Assembly (NCBI GenBank): GCA_964589935.1
Contig: CAZPVD010000007.1
Location: 153,699 to 217,698, forward strand
From: VHCN01 sp964589935
Lineage (GTDB): Bacteria; Verrucomicrobiota; Verrucomicrobiia; Limisphaerales; VHCN01
Direction: 5' to 3'
Length of the DNA stretch: 64,000 bases
The position numbers and the translations under genes are program-made. The notes under the pieces are model-generated. The model had not been told where the DNA came from. It searched no databases and saw only the letters and a program-made list of their open reading frames with translations. Shown here piece after piece: positions 6,999 through 14,870 of the stretch. Numbering within the stretch: the first letter of the stretch is position 1; each line of letters opens with the position of its first letter.

Positions 6999-8252
6999 AT
7001 GAACCACGTTTTCAAATCCGGCCTTGCGTTGCCGTTTGCAGTTTGTGCCGCGCTGGCTTGGGCCGCGTGTTCCACCGTTCACGACTCCGCCTCGGTCAGC
7101 GCAAGCCCGGCGGATGCCGAGGCCGTGAAGCGCGTGCTCTTGGTGGCGGCAACGACCCAGCCGACTTCCTCAGCGCTGCGCAGTTCAATGGAAGACGCCC
7201 GCGCGAAAATCGCCGATCCGCAACTACGCCAGCGCGTGCAGAAGTTGATTCCCGAAATTGAAACGGCAGCGGCGCGGCACGCGCGCAACCAGATGCTCGC
7301 CGCCGATTTGAAGGCAATCAACGCCATCTCCGAGACTGCGCCGGGCGGACCGGCGTGGTTGCGCGCGCTCGCGGGCGACGCGGCGATGCAGGTTTTTGAC
7401 CGGCTGGTGACGGTGGACGTTTACGACCGCGCAAACGCGCACGCGAAGGACTACAAATTGAACGAAAGCATCCGCGACGACTGGCTCGCGCGCGTTGGCG
7501 GCCTCACCGACATTGTCAAGCTCGACATCTCGAACACCGCCGTGCGCGGGCCGGGCCTCAAGCACGTCGGCACGCTCACGAACCTCGAATGGCTCAACCT
7601 CACGCTCACGCCGGTCACGGATGCATACCTCCAGCATCTCAGCGCGCTCAAAAACATGAAGCGTTTCAGCCTCGCCAGCGCGAAGTGCGACGGCACGGGC
7701 TTCCGCCATCTCGGCGCGATGACGAAGCTGGAAAACCTCAACTTCCACAACACGCCGGTCAACGACGACGGCCTGCGCGAGATCAGCCGCATGGCGAGCC
7801 TCGAGCGGCTGGAGATCGTTCACACGCACTTCACGGACGCGGGCGCGGTTCATCTGGTGAAGCTGAAAAATTTGCAGCGCATTCAGCTCGGCAGCCGTCA
7901 GGCCACGGGCGCGAGCGTGGCGTATCTGCGCGCGTTGCCAAAGCTGCGCGAGCTGGACTTGCACGACTTCCCCGGCGCCAGCGAGGCGCTGCGTCACGCC
8001 AGCGCGATTTCGACGCTGAAGGTTCTGCGCGTCTATCTCGGCGGCGTGAAGGACAACGATTTGAAGCAGATTGCCAGGCTTGCGAACCTCGAAGAGTTGG
8101 TTCTCGGCGGCGCGCAGATTTCCGACGCCGGGCTGCAATCGCTCGCCGGGCTGAAGCATTTGAAGAAGTTGAACCTCGGCGGCACAAAGGTCGGCACCGC
8201 CGCGTTGCAAAAGTTGAAGGCCGCGTTGCCGGAATTGGAAATCACGAGCTGA
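6999..8252 (+). CDS. Exported leucine-rich repeat protein, probable lipoprotein
   Basis: The 417-residue protein starts MNHVFKSGLALPFAVCAALAWAACSTV, a signal peptide with a possible (not ideal) lipobox at Cys 25. After a helical region of about 130 residues come nine or so leucine-rich repeats of the kind LxxLxxLxLxxTxVTDAGLxxL, for example LTNLEWLNLTLTPVTDAYLQHL and LKHLKKLNLGGTKVGTAAL, typical of planctomycete and verrucomicrobial LRR proteins. They form a solenoid for protein or glycan binding; no catalytic domain is seen. The sulfatase gene follows after 16 bp, so the two are probably cotranscribed. An upstream in-frame extension exists but would overlap the divergent DapA-family gene, so I use the ATG in front of the signal peptide. 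Confidence 0.83.
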   Translation: MNHVFKSGLALPFAVCAALAWAACSTVHDSASVSASPADAEAVKRVLLVAATTQPTSSALRSSMEDARAKIADPQLRQRVQKLIPEIETAAARHARNQMLAADLKAINAISETAPGGPAWLRALAGDAAMQVFDRLVTVDVYDRANAHAKDYKLNESIRDDWLARVGGLTDIVKLDISNTAVRGPGLKHVGTLTNLEWLNLTLTPVTDAYLQHLSALKNMKRFSLASAKCDGTGFRHLGAMTKLENLNFHNTPVNDDGLREISRMASLERLEIVHTHFTDAGAVHLVKLKNLQRIQLGSRQATGASVAYLRALPKLRELDLHDFPGASEALRHASAISTLKVLRVYLGGVKDNDLKQIARLANLEELVLGGAQISDAGLQSLAGLKHLKKLNLGGTKVGTAALQKLKAALPELEITS

Positions 8253-8268
8253 GCCTGCAAAACCAGCC

Positions 8269-9744
8269 ATGAAATCATCACGCTTGTCTTTGTTGTTCGC
8301 CGTGCTGTTGGGCGCAGGCGGAGTCACTGCCACGGCAGCTCCAAAACAGAACGTCCTGTTCATCGTGTCCGACGATCTGCGCGCCGAGCTGGCGACTTAC
8401 GGCTCGCCCGCGCGCACGCCAAACATCGAGCGCCTCGCGAAGCGCGCGCTGCAGTTCGACCGGGCCTACGCGCAGCAGGCGGTCTGCAACCCGTCGCGCT
8501 CGTCGTTCCTCACCGGCCGCCGGCCCGACACGCTGAAGGTCTGGAACAATAGCACGCACTTCCGCGACGGCGCGGCCGGGCCGGACGTGATGACGCTGCC
8601 GCTGTGGTTCAAGGAGCACGGCTACGACACGCGCTGCGTCGGGAAAGTATTCCACAACTGGCATACGACGGTGCATGGCGACCCGCGCTCGTGGAGCGCG
8701 CCGGAATTCCTGCATTACGCCAATCACGGCGACGACGACGCGCAAGTCTCCGGCCCGCTGCCGCCGAACTTTGCGAAAACAACGACAGGCTTTGGCTACG
8801 CGAAGAACGGCATTTGCGAATGCCGCGATGTGCCGGACGAAGCCTACTACGATGGTCGCGTTGCCGCCGAGGCCGTGCGCGTGCTCGCCGAGGTGAAGGA
8901 CAAGCCGTTCTTTCTCGCCGTCGGCTTTTGGAAACCGCACGCACCGTTCAACGCGCCGAAGAAATACTGGGACCTTTACGACCGCGCGAAGCTGCCGCCG
9001 CTCGACCCGCGCCGGCCCGAGGGTGCGCCGGACATCGCGTTCCATCAGAGCACGGAAATCCTCGGCCCGCCGGCGAAGCAGAAGCCGCTCACGCCCGAGC
9101 AAACCGCCGAGATGCGTCACGGCTACTTCGCGAACATCGCTTTCATGGACGCGCAGCTCGGCAAGGTGCTTGACGCGCTCGACCGCAGCGGCGTGGCCGA
9201 CCGCACGCTCATCGTCTTCATCGCCGACCACGGCTATCACATCGGCGAGCACACGTTGTGGGGCAAGACCTCTAACTTCGAGCTGGACGCGCGCGTGCCG
9301 TTTTTCATTAGCGCGCCCGGCATGACGAGCGCGGGAAAACGGACCAGTTCGCTTGCGGAGTTGCTCGACCTTTTTCCAACGCTCGTTGAACTTTGCGGCC
9401 TGCCAAAACCGCCCGGACTCGAAGGTGTGAGTCTTGTGCCCGTGCTGCGTGATCCGCAGAAGTCAGCGAAGCCCGCTGCGTTCACACAGCATCCGCGTCC
9501 GGCCTACTACGACCGCGAGCCGGACAAGCAGCCGAAGGTGATGGGCGTGAGCGTCCGCACTGCGGGCGTGCGCTACACGGAATGGCGCGACTGGAAAAGC
9601 GGCGAAACCGTCGCGCGCGAACTCTACGAAAACAAGGACGAGCCGGCGGAAACACGCAGCCTTGTGGACGACCCGCGACTCGCAAAAGCGCAGCAAGAGG
9701 CGGAATCTCTGTTGAGGAAACAGTTCCCGAAAACGGCGCGCTGA
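8269..9744 (+). CDS. Exported Cys-type sulfatase (iduronate-2-sulfatase-like)
   Basis: The 491-residue protein has a signal peptide (MKSSRLSLLFAVLLGAGG) and a type I sulfatase domain. NVLFIVSDDLR gives the two metal Asp residues (35, 36), and VCNPSRSSFLTGRRP holds the Cys 73 that must be converted to formylglycine (C-x-P-S-R). FIADHGYHIGEHTLWGK (about residue 315) gives the second metal and substrate site. The pattern KPHAPFNAPKKYWDLY and the C-terminal RYTEWRDWK are typical of the iduronate-2-sulfatase-like group that is amplified in PVC bacteria. It would remove sulfate esters from algal or plant polysaccharides in the periplasm. It follows the LRR gene closely and converges with the next gene, with only 9 bp between stop codons. 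Confidence 0.92.
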   Translation: MKSSRLSLLFAVLLGAGGVTATAAPKQNVLFIVSDDLRAELATYGSPARTPNIERLAKRALQFDRAYAQQAVCNPSRSSFLTGRRPDTLKVWNNSTHFRDGAAGPDVMTLPLWFKEHGYDTRCVGKVFHNWHTTVHGDPRSWSAPEFLHYANHGDDDAQVSGPLPPNFAKTTTGFGYAKNGICECRDVPDEAYYDGRVAAEAVRVLAEVKDKPFFLAVGFWKPHAPFNAPKKYWDLYDRAKLPPLDPRRPEGAPDIAFHQSTEILGPPAKQKPLTPEQTAEMRHGYFANIAFMDAQLGKVLDALDRSGVADRTLIVFIADHGYHIGEHTLWGKTSNFELDARVPFFISAPGMTSAGKRTSSLAELLDLFPTLVELCGLPKPPGLEGVSLVPVLRDPQKSAKPAAFTQHPRPAYYDREPDKQPKVMGVSVRTAGVRYTEWRDWKSGETVARELYENKDEPAETRSLVDDPRLAKAQQEAESLLRKQFPKTAR

Positions 9745-9753
9745 GTGCGGCGT

Positions 9754-11721
9754 TCATTCCGCGAGTTCGAGCGTGATGCCTTTCATCACCGGCTTTGCTT
9801 CGCACTGGATTGTGTATTTCTCCGCCGGCTGACGAGCGGTGTGAACGTCCGTCTTTGCCTGCCCGTTTTCCTCCCACTGATACGTCACTTTCACCGGCTG
9901 GAAACCGCCGCGCGGCTCGCGGTAGTCGGCATCAATGCGGAAGTTGCCGATCATCGTCGTGTTGCGCTGCGTGCCGGCGTAGCGGACGAGGGCCTTCTTC
10001 ACGCCGACCGGGACGTCACCCACCACAACGTATTTGCCGAAGGACACAGTCGGTCCCTGAAGACGCTCGACCGTCTTGAAGTTCTGCCCACCGTCGAATG
10101 AAACCTGCACGTCCCAGCCGTCGCGCGCGTCACGGGCGCGGTAGAATGTGCTGATGCGCAGCCGCGTGATCTCGCCCGGCGTTTCGACCGGGAAGGTGAT
10201 TTCACCTGCGGCACCGGCAAGAATGATTTTGTCCTTCATCAGTCCTTTGGATTCGGGATGAAAATCGGTGAACACAAGCTGACGCTTTTTGTTCGCGAGT
10301 TCCGTGCTGCCTTCGATGGTAACCGTGCCCTCGGACGGGCCGGCGCTGAATGAAATCGTGTTGCCGCCCTGAACGAGCGCAGGCAACGGACGCTGCGAGT
10401 GCTGGATGTCGTGCGTGATGCGCAACGCGTCGAGTCCCGTGCCCGTGCCGTGCAGCGCGAACTTGAGCCGGTAGTCGTAGCGGCGCAAGACGAGCGGTTT
10501 CAAATCCACGCGTTGCGCGCCGGACGCGGTGAACTCGGCGAGTGGTTTCCAGTCCAGCCCGTTGTTGTCCGAGAACGACACCACGATTTTTCCGCCGCTG
10601 CCAGCGATGGTCTTCAACTCCAGTTCGCCGTTCAGATACACATAGCTGCTGGGCATCCGCAGAACGAACTCGCCAGGGCGCACGGCGTCCTTCACGTGCA
10701 GCGCAGGGCCTTTGGCATCCTCGGATTGGCACACGAGATTGTCCATACTCAACGTCGCATCGCGAAAATGCGCGTCGGCAAGCGGCGCCGTGTATTCGAG
10801 CGAGCCGTTGCCGATGCGGCCGGGTGCAAGGTCGCCGAACTGCGGCGTGTAGCGCAAATCGCCCTCGCCCACCTTCCCCTTGAGGCAGCCGGGCGTCCCG
10901 CCCTTGTCGAAGTTCACGTGCAGACCCTTGTTCGACCAATTCCGCGTGAGCCTCTCGCCGCGGCGCAACTGGATGTTCACCTCGTAGCCGAGCGAATAGC
11001 CCGCCTCGAACGGGAAAAGCGTCGAGCCATCATACTCCTGCATCGTAGAATACCAGCCATGCGCGGCGGATGGCAGCCAGCCGTTGGCGTCGTAGAACGG
11101 GCTGGACGCCAGCAGGACCGGGCCGGTTTTCCAGCCGCCGCCGACCATGTATTTTCGGAGCTGCGCGTCGTTGCCCTTCAAGCCCGGATGTTCCGCATAC
11201 CAGTCTTTGATGCCCGCCACGATTTCTTCAACCCCAGCGAGCCTGCCGTCCGATTTGGGAAAATAATTGATGAGTGACGCGTCGAGCAGATGCCATGAGC
11301 CGTCAAAGAAAATTTCTGGCACGACGTGCTGGTTGAGCGTCCAACCGCGCGTCTGCAACCCGGCGTGCCGCGCCAGCGCCTGCACTTCCGCCGAGGCCAC
11401 GCTGCAATACGAGTAGCCATACACGTTGAACATCTTGATCGGGTCGAGCACATCGCCGCCTGATTGCAGGAATTCAGCCGGCGGAAGGTCCTGATGCTGG
11501 AACGCCACGACTGACCGCCACACGGCGAGAGCCTTCTCCCTGTCCGACATGCCCGGCTTGATGAAGGAATTTTTCCATGCATCAAGGCTCGATACATCCT
11601 CAACAACGCCCGAAAGAACCTTCACGCGGCTAACGACGCCCGCCGTCTGGCCGCGGCCATCTGGAAGAAACACTGTGGACAACGCGGCGGCCAGAGCGCA
11701 ACGAATGAGCAGGGTCTTCAT
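9754..11721 (-). CDS. Exported transglutaminase-like superfamily protein
   Basis: The 655-residue protein has a signal peptide (MKTLLIRCALAAALSTVFLPDGRGQ). Residues 60-200 carry a transglutaminase-like papain fold: Cys 106 in YGYSYCSVASAEVQALARHAG, His 132 in NQHVVPEIFFDG and Asp 147 in WHLLDASL form the expected triad. The remaining 450 residues look like beta-rich domains, for example the concanavalin-like stretch from about 330 to 440, with no enzyme motif that I recognise. It could cleave or cross-link peptides or amides, or simply bind protein. It lies alone between convergent and divergent neighbours. The family assignment is fairly sure; the function is unknown. Confidence 0.7.
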   Translation of the reverse strand: MKTLLIRCALAAALSTVFLPDGRGQTAGVVSRVKVLSGVVEDVSSLDAWKNSFIKPGMSDREKALAVWRSVVAFQHQDLPPAEFLQSGGDVLDPIKMFNVYGYSYCSVASAEVQALARHAGLQTRGWTLNQHVVPEIFFDGSWHLLDASLINYFPKSDGRLAGVEEIVAGIKDWYAEHPGLKGNDAQLRKYMVGGGWKTGPVLLASSPFYDANGWLPSAAHGWYSTMQEYDGSTLFPFEAGYSLGYEVNIQLRRGERLTRNWSNKGLHVNFDKGGTPGCLKGKVGEGDLRYTPQFGDLAPGRIGNGSLEYTAPLADAHFRDATLSMDNLVCQSEDAKGPALHVKDAVRPGEFVLRMPSSYVYLNGELELKTIAGSGGKIVVSFSDNNGLDWKPLAEFTASGAQRVDLKPLVLRRYDYRLKFALHGTGTGLDALRITHDIQHSQRPLPALVQGGNTISFSAGPSEGTVTIEGSTELANKKRQLVFTDFHPESKGLMKDKIILAGAAGEITFPVETPGEITRLRISTFYRARDARDGWDVQVSFDGGQNFKTVERLQGPTVSFGKYVVVGDVPVGVKKALVRYAGTQRNTTMIGNFRIDADYREPRGGFQPVKVTYQWEENGQAKTDVHTARQPAEKYTIQCEAKPVMKGITLELAE

Positions 11722-11844
11722 GATTGGAGCCGGCCAGTGGACGCCGCCGGAGAAATAACAATTCAGCGGCGCGCCCCGCGGAGCGTGTTTCGCCGTCCGT
11801 CACTTTTGCGCTATGCTCGCGCAGGCCCGAACAGGCCGCGCCGC

Positions 11845-12498
11845 ATGAGTTTTGATGTTCTCGCTCCGCACTATCGCTGGATGGAAGCGGTGCTCGCCGG
11901 CTCGAAGCTTCACCGGTGCCGCACCGCCTTTTTGAGTTTGATTCCGCCGCCGCGCAACGCGCTGCTTGTCGGCGAAGGCAACGGGCGGTTCCTCGCGGAA
12001 TTCGTCCGTGCTCATCCCGCGTGCCGCGTCACCTGCGTGGACGCCAGCGCCGCGATGCTCGCGCGGGCCCGCGACCGTTTGTGCGCAAGCGGTGGGAAGG
12101 CGGAAACCGTCGAATTCGTTCGTGCCGATTTGTGCGAATGGCTGCCGCCGGCGAAGCAATTCGACCTCATCGTGACGCACTTCTTTCTCGACTGCTTCCG
12201 CCCGGATCAGCTCGAACAAATCGTGCCGCGCCTTGCCTCCGCAGCCGCTCCAAAGGCGAGCTGGCTGCTGGCGGATTTCTGTGAGCCGCCGGCTGGCGTG
12301 GCGAAATGGCGCGCGCGACTCATTCTTCAGGCGATGTATCTTTTCTTCCGCTGCATCACGCGATTGTCTGCCAAAAATCTGACACCGCCCGACGCTCTGC
12401 TAGTCCGTTGCGGCTTCACGCTTCGCGAACGTCGAGTGACCGAATGGGGACTGCTGCACAGCGACCTGTGGGCGAGTGAGGAAATTTCAGCGCGCTGA
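11845..12498 (+). CDS. Class I SAM-dependent methyltransferase
   Basis: The 217-residue protein has a Rossmann methyltransferase core. NALLVGEGNGRFLAEF is motif I, VTCVDASAAMLARAR holds the acidic residue that binds the SAM ribose, FVRADLCEW is motif II and FDLIVTHFFLDCF is motif III. The front MSFDVLAPHYRWMEAVLAG resembles ubiquinone/menaquinone-type and other small-molecule methyltransferases. I chose the ATG at 11845 since the longer frame reads through a non-conserved stretch. A hydrophobic segment LILQAMYLFFRCITRL near residue 160 is common in this group. The substrate is unknown. It is transcribed divergently from the transglutaminase-like gene. Confidence 0.85.
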   Translation: MSFDVLAPHYRWMEAVLAGSKLHRCRTAFLSLIPPPRNALLVGEGNGRFLAEFVRAHPACRVTCVDASAAMLARARDRLCASGGKAETVEFVRADLCEWLPPAKQFDLIVTHFFLDCFRPDQLEQIVPRLASAAAPKASWLLADFCEPPAGVAKWRARLILQAMYLFFRCITRLSAKNLTPPDALLVRCGFTLRERRVTEWGLLHSDLWASEEISAR

Positions 12499-12533
12499 AC
12501 GAAGCGTGATCAATCAGGAATTGAAGATTTCTC

Positions 12534-13274
12534 CTACCGCTTCGCGGTCCATTGAATGCTGCGCGTAACGAGGGAACAGTAGTTCGGATTTTCGTAAGCC
12601 GAATGGTCGTGGCCAAGCTGGAGATACACGATGCGCGACTTGCCCTGTGTGCGCGTCCACGCGAGCGGCTTGCCGCTCTTTGGATGCGTCGTGGTGATGA
12701 GCGGCTTCACGTCCGCGCCGACGCGGAAGCCCCAGTAAATTTCGTCGTGAATCGTGAAATCCTTCAGTCCCGCCGTGATGGGATGATCCTTCGCAACGAT
12801 GACGACGGGCACCTCCTCGTCGTGCTTGTAACCGATTTGCTCCGTGACCTTGCCGCTCTTGCCGTCCTCTTCGGGATAACGTCCACCGATGATTTTTTCG
12901 TATTCGGGCCAGTGCTGATACGACACGAGCGCGTGATGCAGCACGACGAGACCAGTGCCTCTATCAATCAGCGAGAGGAACTTCGCCTTTTGCGTCTCGC
13001 TGATTTCCTTTGGCATGTCGTAGAGCACCACGACATCGTAACTGAGCAAGTCGTCGCGCTCATAAGCGGACGCGCCGGTCTTCGCGTCAGCATGTGAAGC
13101 AGCGGTGAAGGTGATGTCGGCATCGTCCTTGAACACCTTGAAGAACGGCTCCTTCTCGAAGCCGTGCCCGCCGGTGATGAGCAGGACCTTGATTTTTCCC
13201 GTGGCCTCGCCGGCAAACGCGCCGAAGCAACAGGCAAGCGTGATAAATATAAAAACCGGGCAGCGGGATTTCAT
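12534..13274 (-). CDS. Exported ThuA-like domain protein
   Basis: The 246-residue protein has a signal peptide (MKSRCPVFIFITLACCFGAFAG) followed by a ThuA-like glutamine-amidotransferase fold: KVLLITGGHGFEKEPFF, YDVVVLYDMP, GTGLVVLHHALVSYQHWPEY, then DHPITAGLKDFTIHDEIYWG and VYLQLGHDHSAYENP. Typical domain length is about 210 residues, so this is one complete domain. ThuA domains are linked to trehalose and other sugar utilisation, but no enzymatic activity is firmly assigned. Many PVC copies are secreted. It is the last gene of a three-gene minus-strand set, 12 bp after the dienelactone hydrolase gene. Confidence 0.88.
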   Translation of the reverse strand: MKSRCPVFIFITLACCFGAFAGEATGKIKVLLITGGHGFEKEPFFKVFKDDADITFTAASHADAKTGASAYERDDLLSYDVVVLYDMPKEISETQKAKFLSLIDRGTGLVVLHHALVSYQHWPEYEKIIGGRYPEEDGKSGKVTEQIGYKHDEEVPVVIVAKDHPITAGLKDFTIHDEIYWGFRVGADVKPLITTTHPKSGKPLAWTRTQGKSRIVYLQLGHDHSAYENPNYCSLVTRSIQWTAKR

Positions 13275-13286
13275 CGGTGCGGTGCG

Positions 13287-14087
13287 TCAAATTTTCTTCA
13301 GCAAATCTTTCCAGCGTTTCCACGCTTCGTCGCGGGCTTTTTTGTTTGCCTCACTGCCAGCGGGGTCTTCGCCCGCGCGCATGAAGCCGTGGCCCGCGCC
13401 GTCGTAGATGACCGGCTCGTAGGTTTTGCCGGCCTTTTTCATCAACTCGGTGGACTTGGGAATGGTGGCGTTCACGCGCGCGTCGTTCCCTCCGTAAAAT
13501 CCATAGACGGGCACCTTGATGCGCGCGATGTCGGCCTCCGCCTCGGGGCCGGTGCCGTAAAATGCAAACGCGGCCTTGATGTCCTTGTTGTTCGTCGCGA
13601 AACGAAACGTCTGTCCGCCGCCCCAGCAAAAGCCGCCGACGGCCAGCTTGCCGTTGCACGCGGGCAGTTTGGCAACATAGCCCGCGACGGCGTTCAAGTC
13701 TGCCGTGACTTGATCGGGCGCGAGCGACGAGATGGCCTTGCGGACGGCGTCGGGCCCGCCGAGTTCCGCAGTGCCACCGCCGCCGGGCGCGGCGCCGGAA
13801 AGCAAATCAGGCGCAATGGCGATGTAGCCGGCTTCGGCGAGTTGGTCGGCCACGCCGCGCACCCAGTCGGACAGGCCGAAAATTTCATGGATCACCACGA
13901 CGGCTGTGGCTTTGTCCTTCACTTCGGGGAACGCGATGAAGCAGTTCACCTCGCGCGCGCCGTGTTTGACCTTGATCCATTCGAGATGGCGCGGTGATTT
14001 TTCGAGCCGCGCCTTGGCCCAATCTTGAGCGGAGGCGTTGAAGGCGGCGAGCAAGGCAGCGACGAGGAACGTAAGGATTTTTTTCAT
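13287..14087 (-). CDS. Exported dienelactone hydrolase family protein
   Basis: The 266-residue alpha/beta hydrolase has a signal peptide (MKKILTFLVAALLAAFNASAQ). The triad residues of the family are visible: Cys 154 in VGGFCWGGG, Asp 202 in GFYGGNDARVNA and His 233 in YDGAGHGFMRAG. Glu 68 in VVVIHEIFGL is the residue that activates the cysteine in true dienelactone hydrolases. Family members hydrolyse dienelactone to maleylacetate, but many act on other esters. I chose the ATG just before the signal peptide. It lies between the ThuA gene (12 bp) and the intradiol dioxygenase (57 bp), so a periplasmic ring-cleavage path is a reasonable reading. Confidence 0.88.
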   Translation of the reverse strand: MKKILTFLVAALLAAFNASAQDWAKARLEKSPRHLEWIKVKHGAREVNCFIAFPEVKDKATAVVVIHEIFGLSDWVRGVADQLAEAGYIAIAPDLLSGAAPGGGGTAELGGPDAVRKAISSLAPDQVTADLNAVAGYVAKLPACNGKLAVGGFCWGGGQTFRFATNNKDIKAAFAFYGTGPEAEADIARIKVPVYGFYGGNDARVNATIPKSTELMKKAGKTYEPVIYDGAGHGFMRAGEDPAGSEANKKARDEAWKRWKDLLKKI

Positions 14088-14144
14088 GGTGTCTCCTGTG
14101 TTATGGGATTGGTGTTGACTCTGCAAAATTGAAAACCGCCCGTG

Positions 14145-14825
14145 TCACGCTTCCGGCGTCACGCCGAGCACGACGTCGAACTTCGCCGTCAGCTCACCGA
14201 TGCGCGAATTTTTCATCGGCGCAAAATCCACCGTGACCGCGGCACGCTGTTTCTCGTCCTTGATGCCGCGCCAGATTCCGTCCTTGTCATTGCCGGGATG
14301 GCCTTTGATGTAGCACTGCGTGGTAAGCAACTCCTTGTTGCTTTGCTTGATTTTGAAATGGATGTGCGGCGCGCGGCCCGGATACGGCACGGGCTTGATG
14401 GTGCGAAAAACATATTCGCCGGTCGAACCCGTGAGGAAGCGGCCGAAGCCTTGGAAGTTTGTGTCGCGCTTGGCGGCGTTGCCGGTCTTGGTGTGCAGAT
14501 ATGCGCCGCCGTGATCGCACTGCCAGATTTCGACGAGCGCGTTGCGCACTGGCTCGCCACGCGCGTCGAGGATGCGCCCGCTCACCCACGAGACTTCACC
14601 GACGGCAGGCGTGATGGAATTGTTGACGATGAGCAGGTCGTTGTCCGTGTCGAGCGGCAGCTTGTCGGGATAAAACGGCCCCTCGGTCTGGCGCGGCGTG
14701 CGGATGAGTTCTTCCGCGAATGCACCGGAGACGGTGAACAACGCCGCGCTAAAGGCAAGCCGGCGAAGAAAAATGCGGCGGCCGGAATCCCCGGCGAGAA
14801 ACGAAGCAGGCGGGTTGGTGTTCAT
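14145..14825 (-). CDS. Exported intradiol ring-cleavage dioxygenase
   Basis: The 226-residue protein has a twin-arginine-like leader (GRRIFLRRLAFSAALF) and a complete intradiol dioxygenase core. The beta-sandwich begins VSGRILDARGEPVRNALVEIWQCD. The four non-heme iron(III) ligands can be named: Tyr 109 (HGGAYLH), Tyr 148 (KPVPYPGRAPH), His 154 and His 156 (APHIHFK). TEGPFYPDKLP near the front is the usual signature of the protocatechuate 3,4-dioxygenase-like group. It would open catechol-type rings between the hydroxyls to give muconates. A Tat leader fits a protein folded with its iron before export. It is divergent from the rhamnogalacturonan lyase gene, with only 45 bp between starts. Confidence 0.9.
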   Translation of the reverse strand: MNTNPPASFLAGDSGRRIFLRRLAFSAALFTVSGAFAEELIRTPRQTEGPFYPDKLPLDTDNDLLIVNNSITPAVGEVSWVSGRILDARGEPVRNALVEIWQCDHGGAYLHTKTGNAAKRDTNFQGFGRFLTGSTGEYVFRTIKPVPYPGRAPHIHFKIKQSNKELLTTQCYIKGHPGNDKDGIWRGIKDEKQRAAVTVDFAPMKNSRIGELTAKFDVVLGVTPEA

Positions 14826-14870
14826 ACGCGGATGAAACTCCGCCAGCGGTTTTTTGTTCCGCGAGAAACC

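Noticed and set aside
14142..14870. In-frame 243-codon N-terminal extension of the rhamnogalacturonan lyase.
   Set aside because: It is antisense to the intradiol dioxygenase, which has all four iron ligands; the lyase has its own export leader at 14871.
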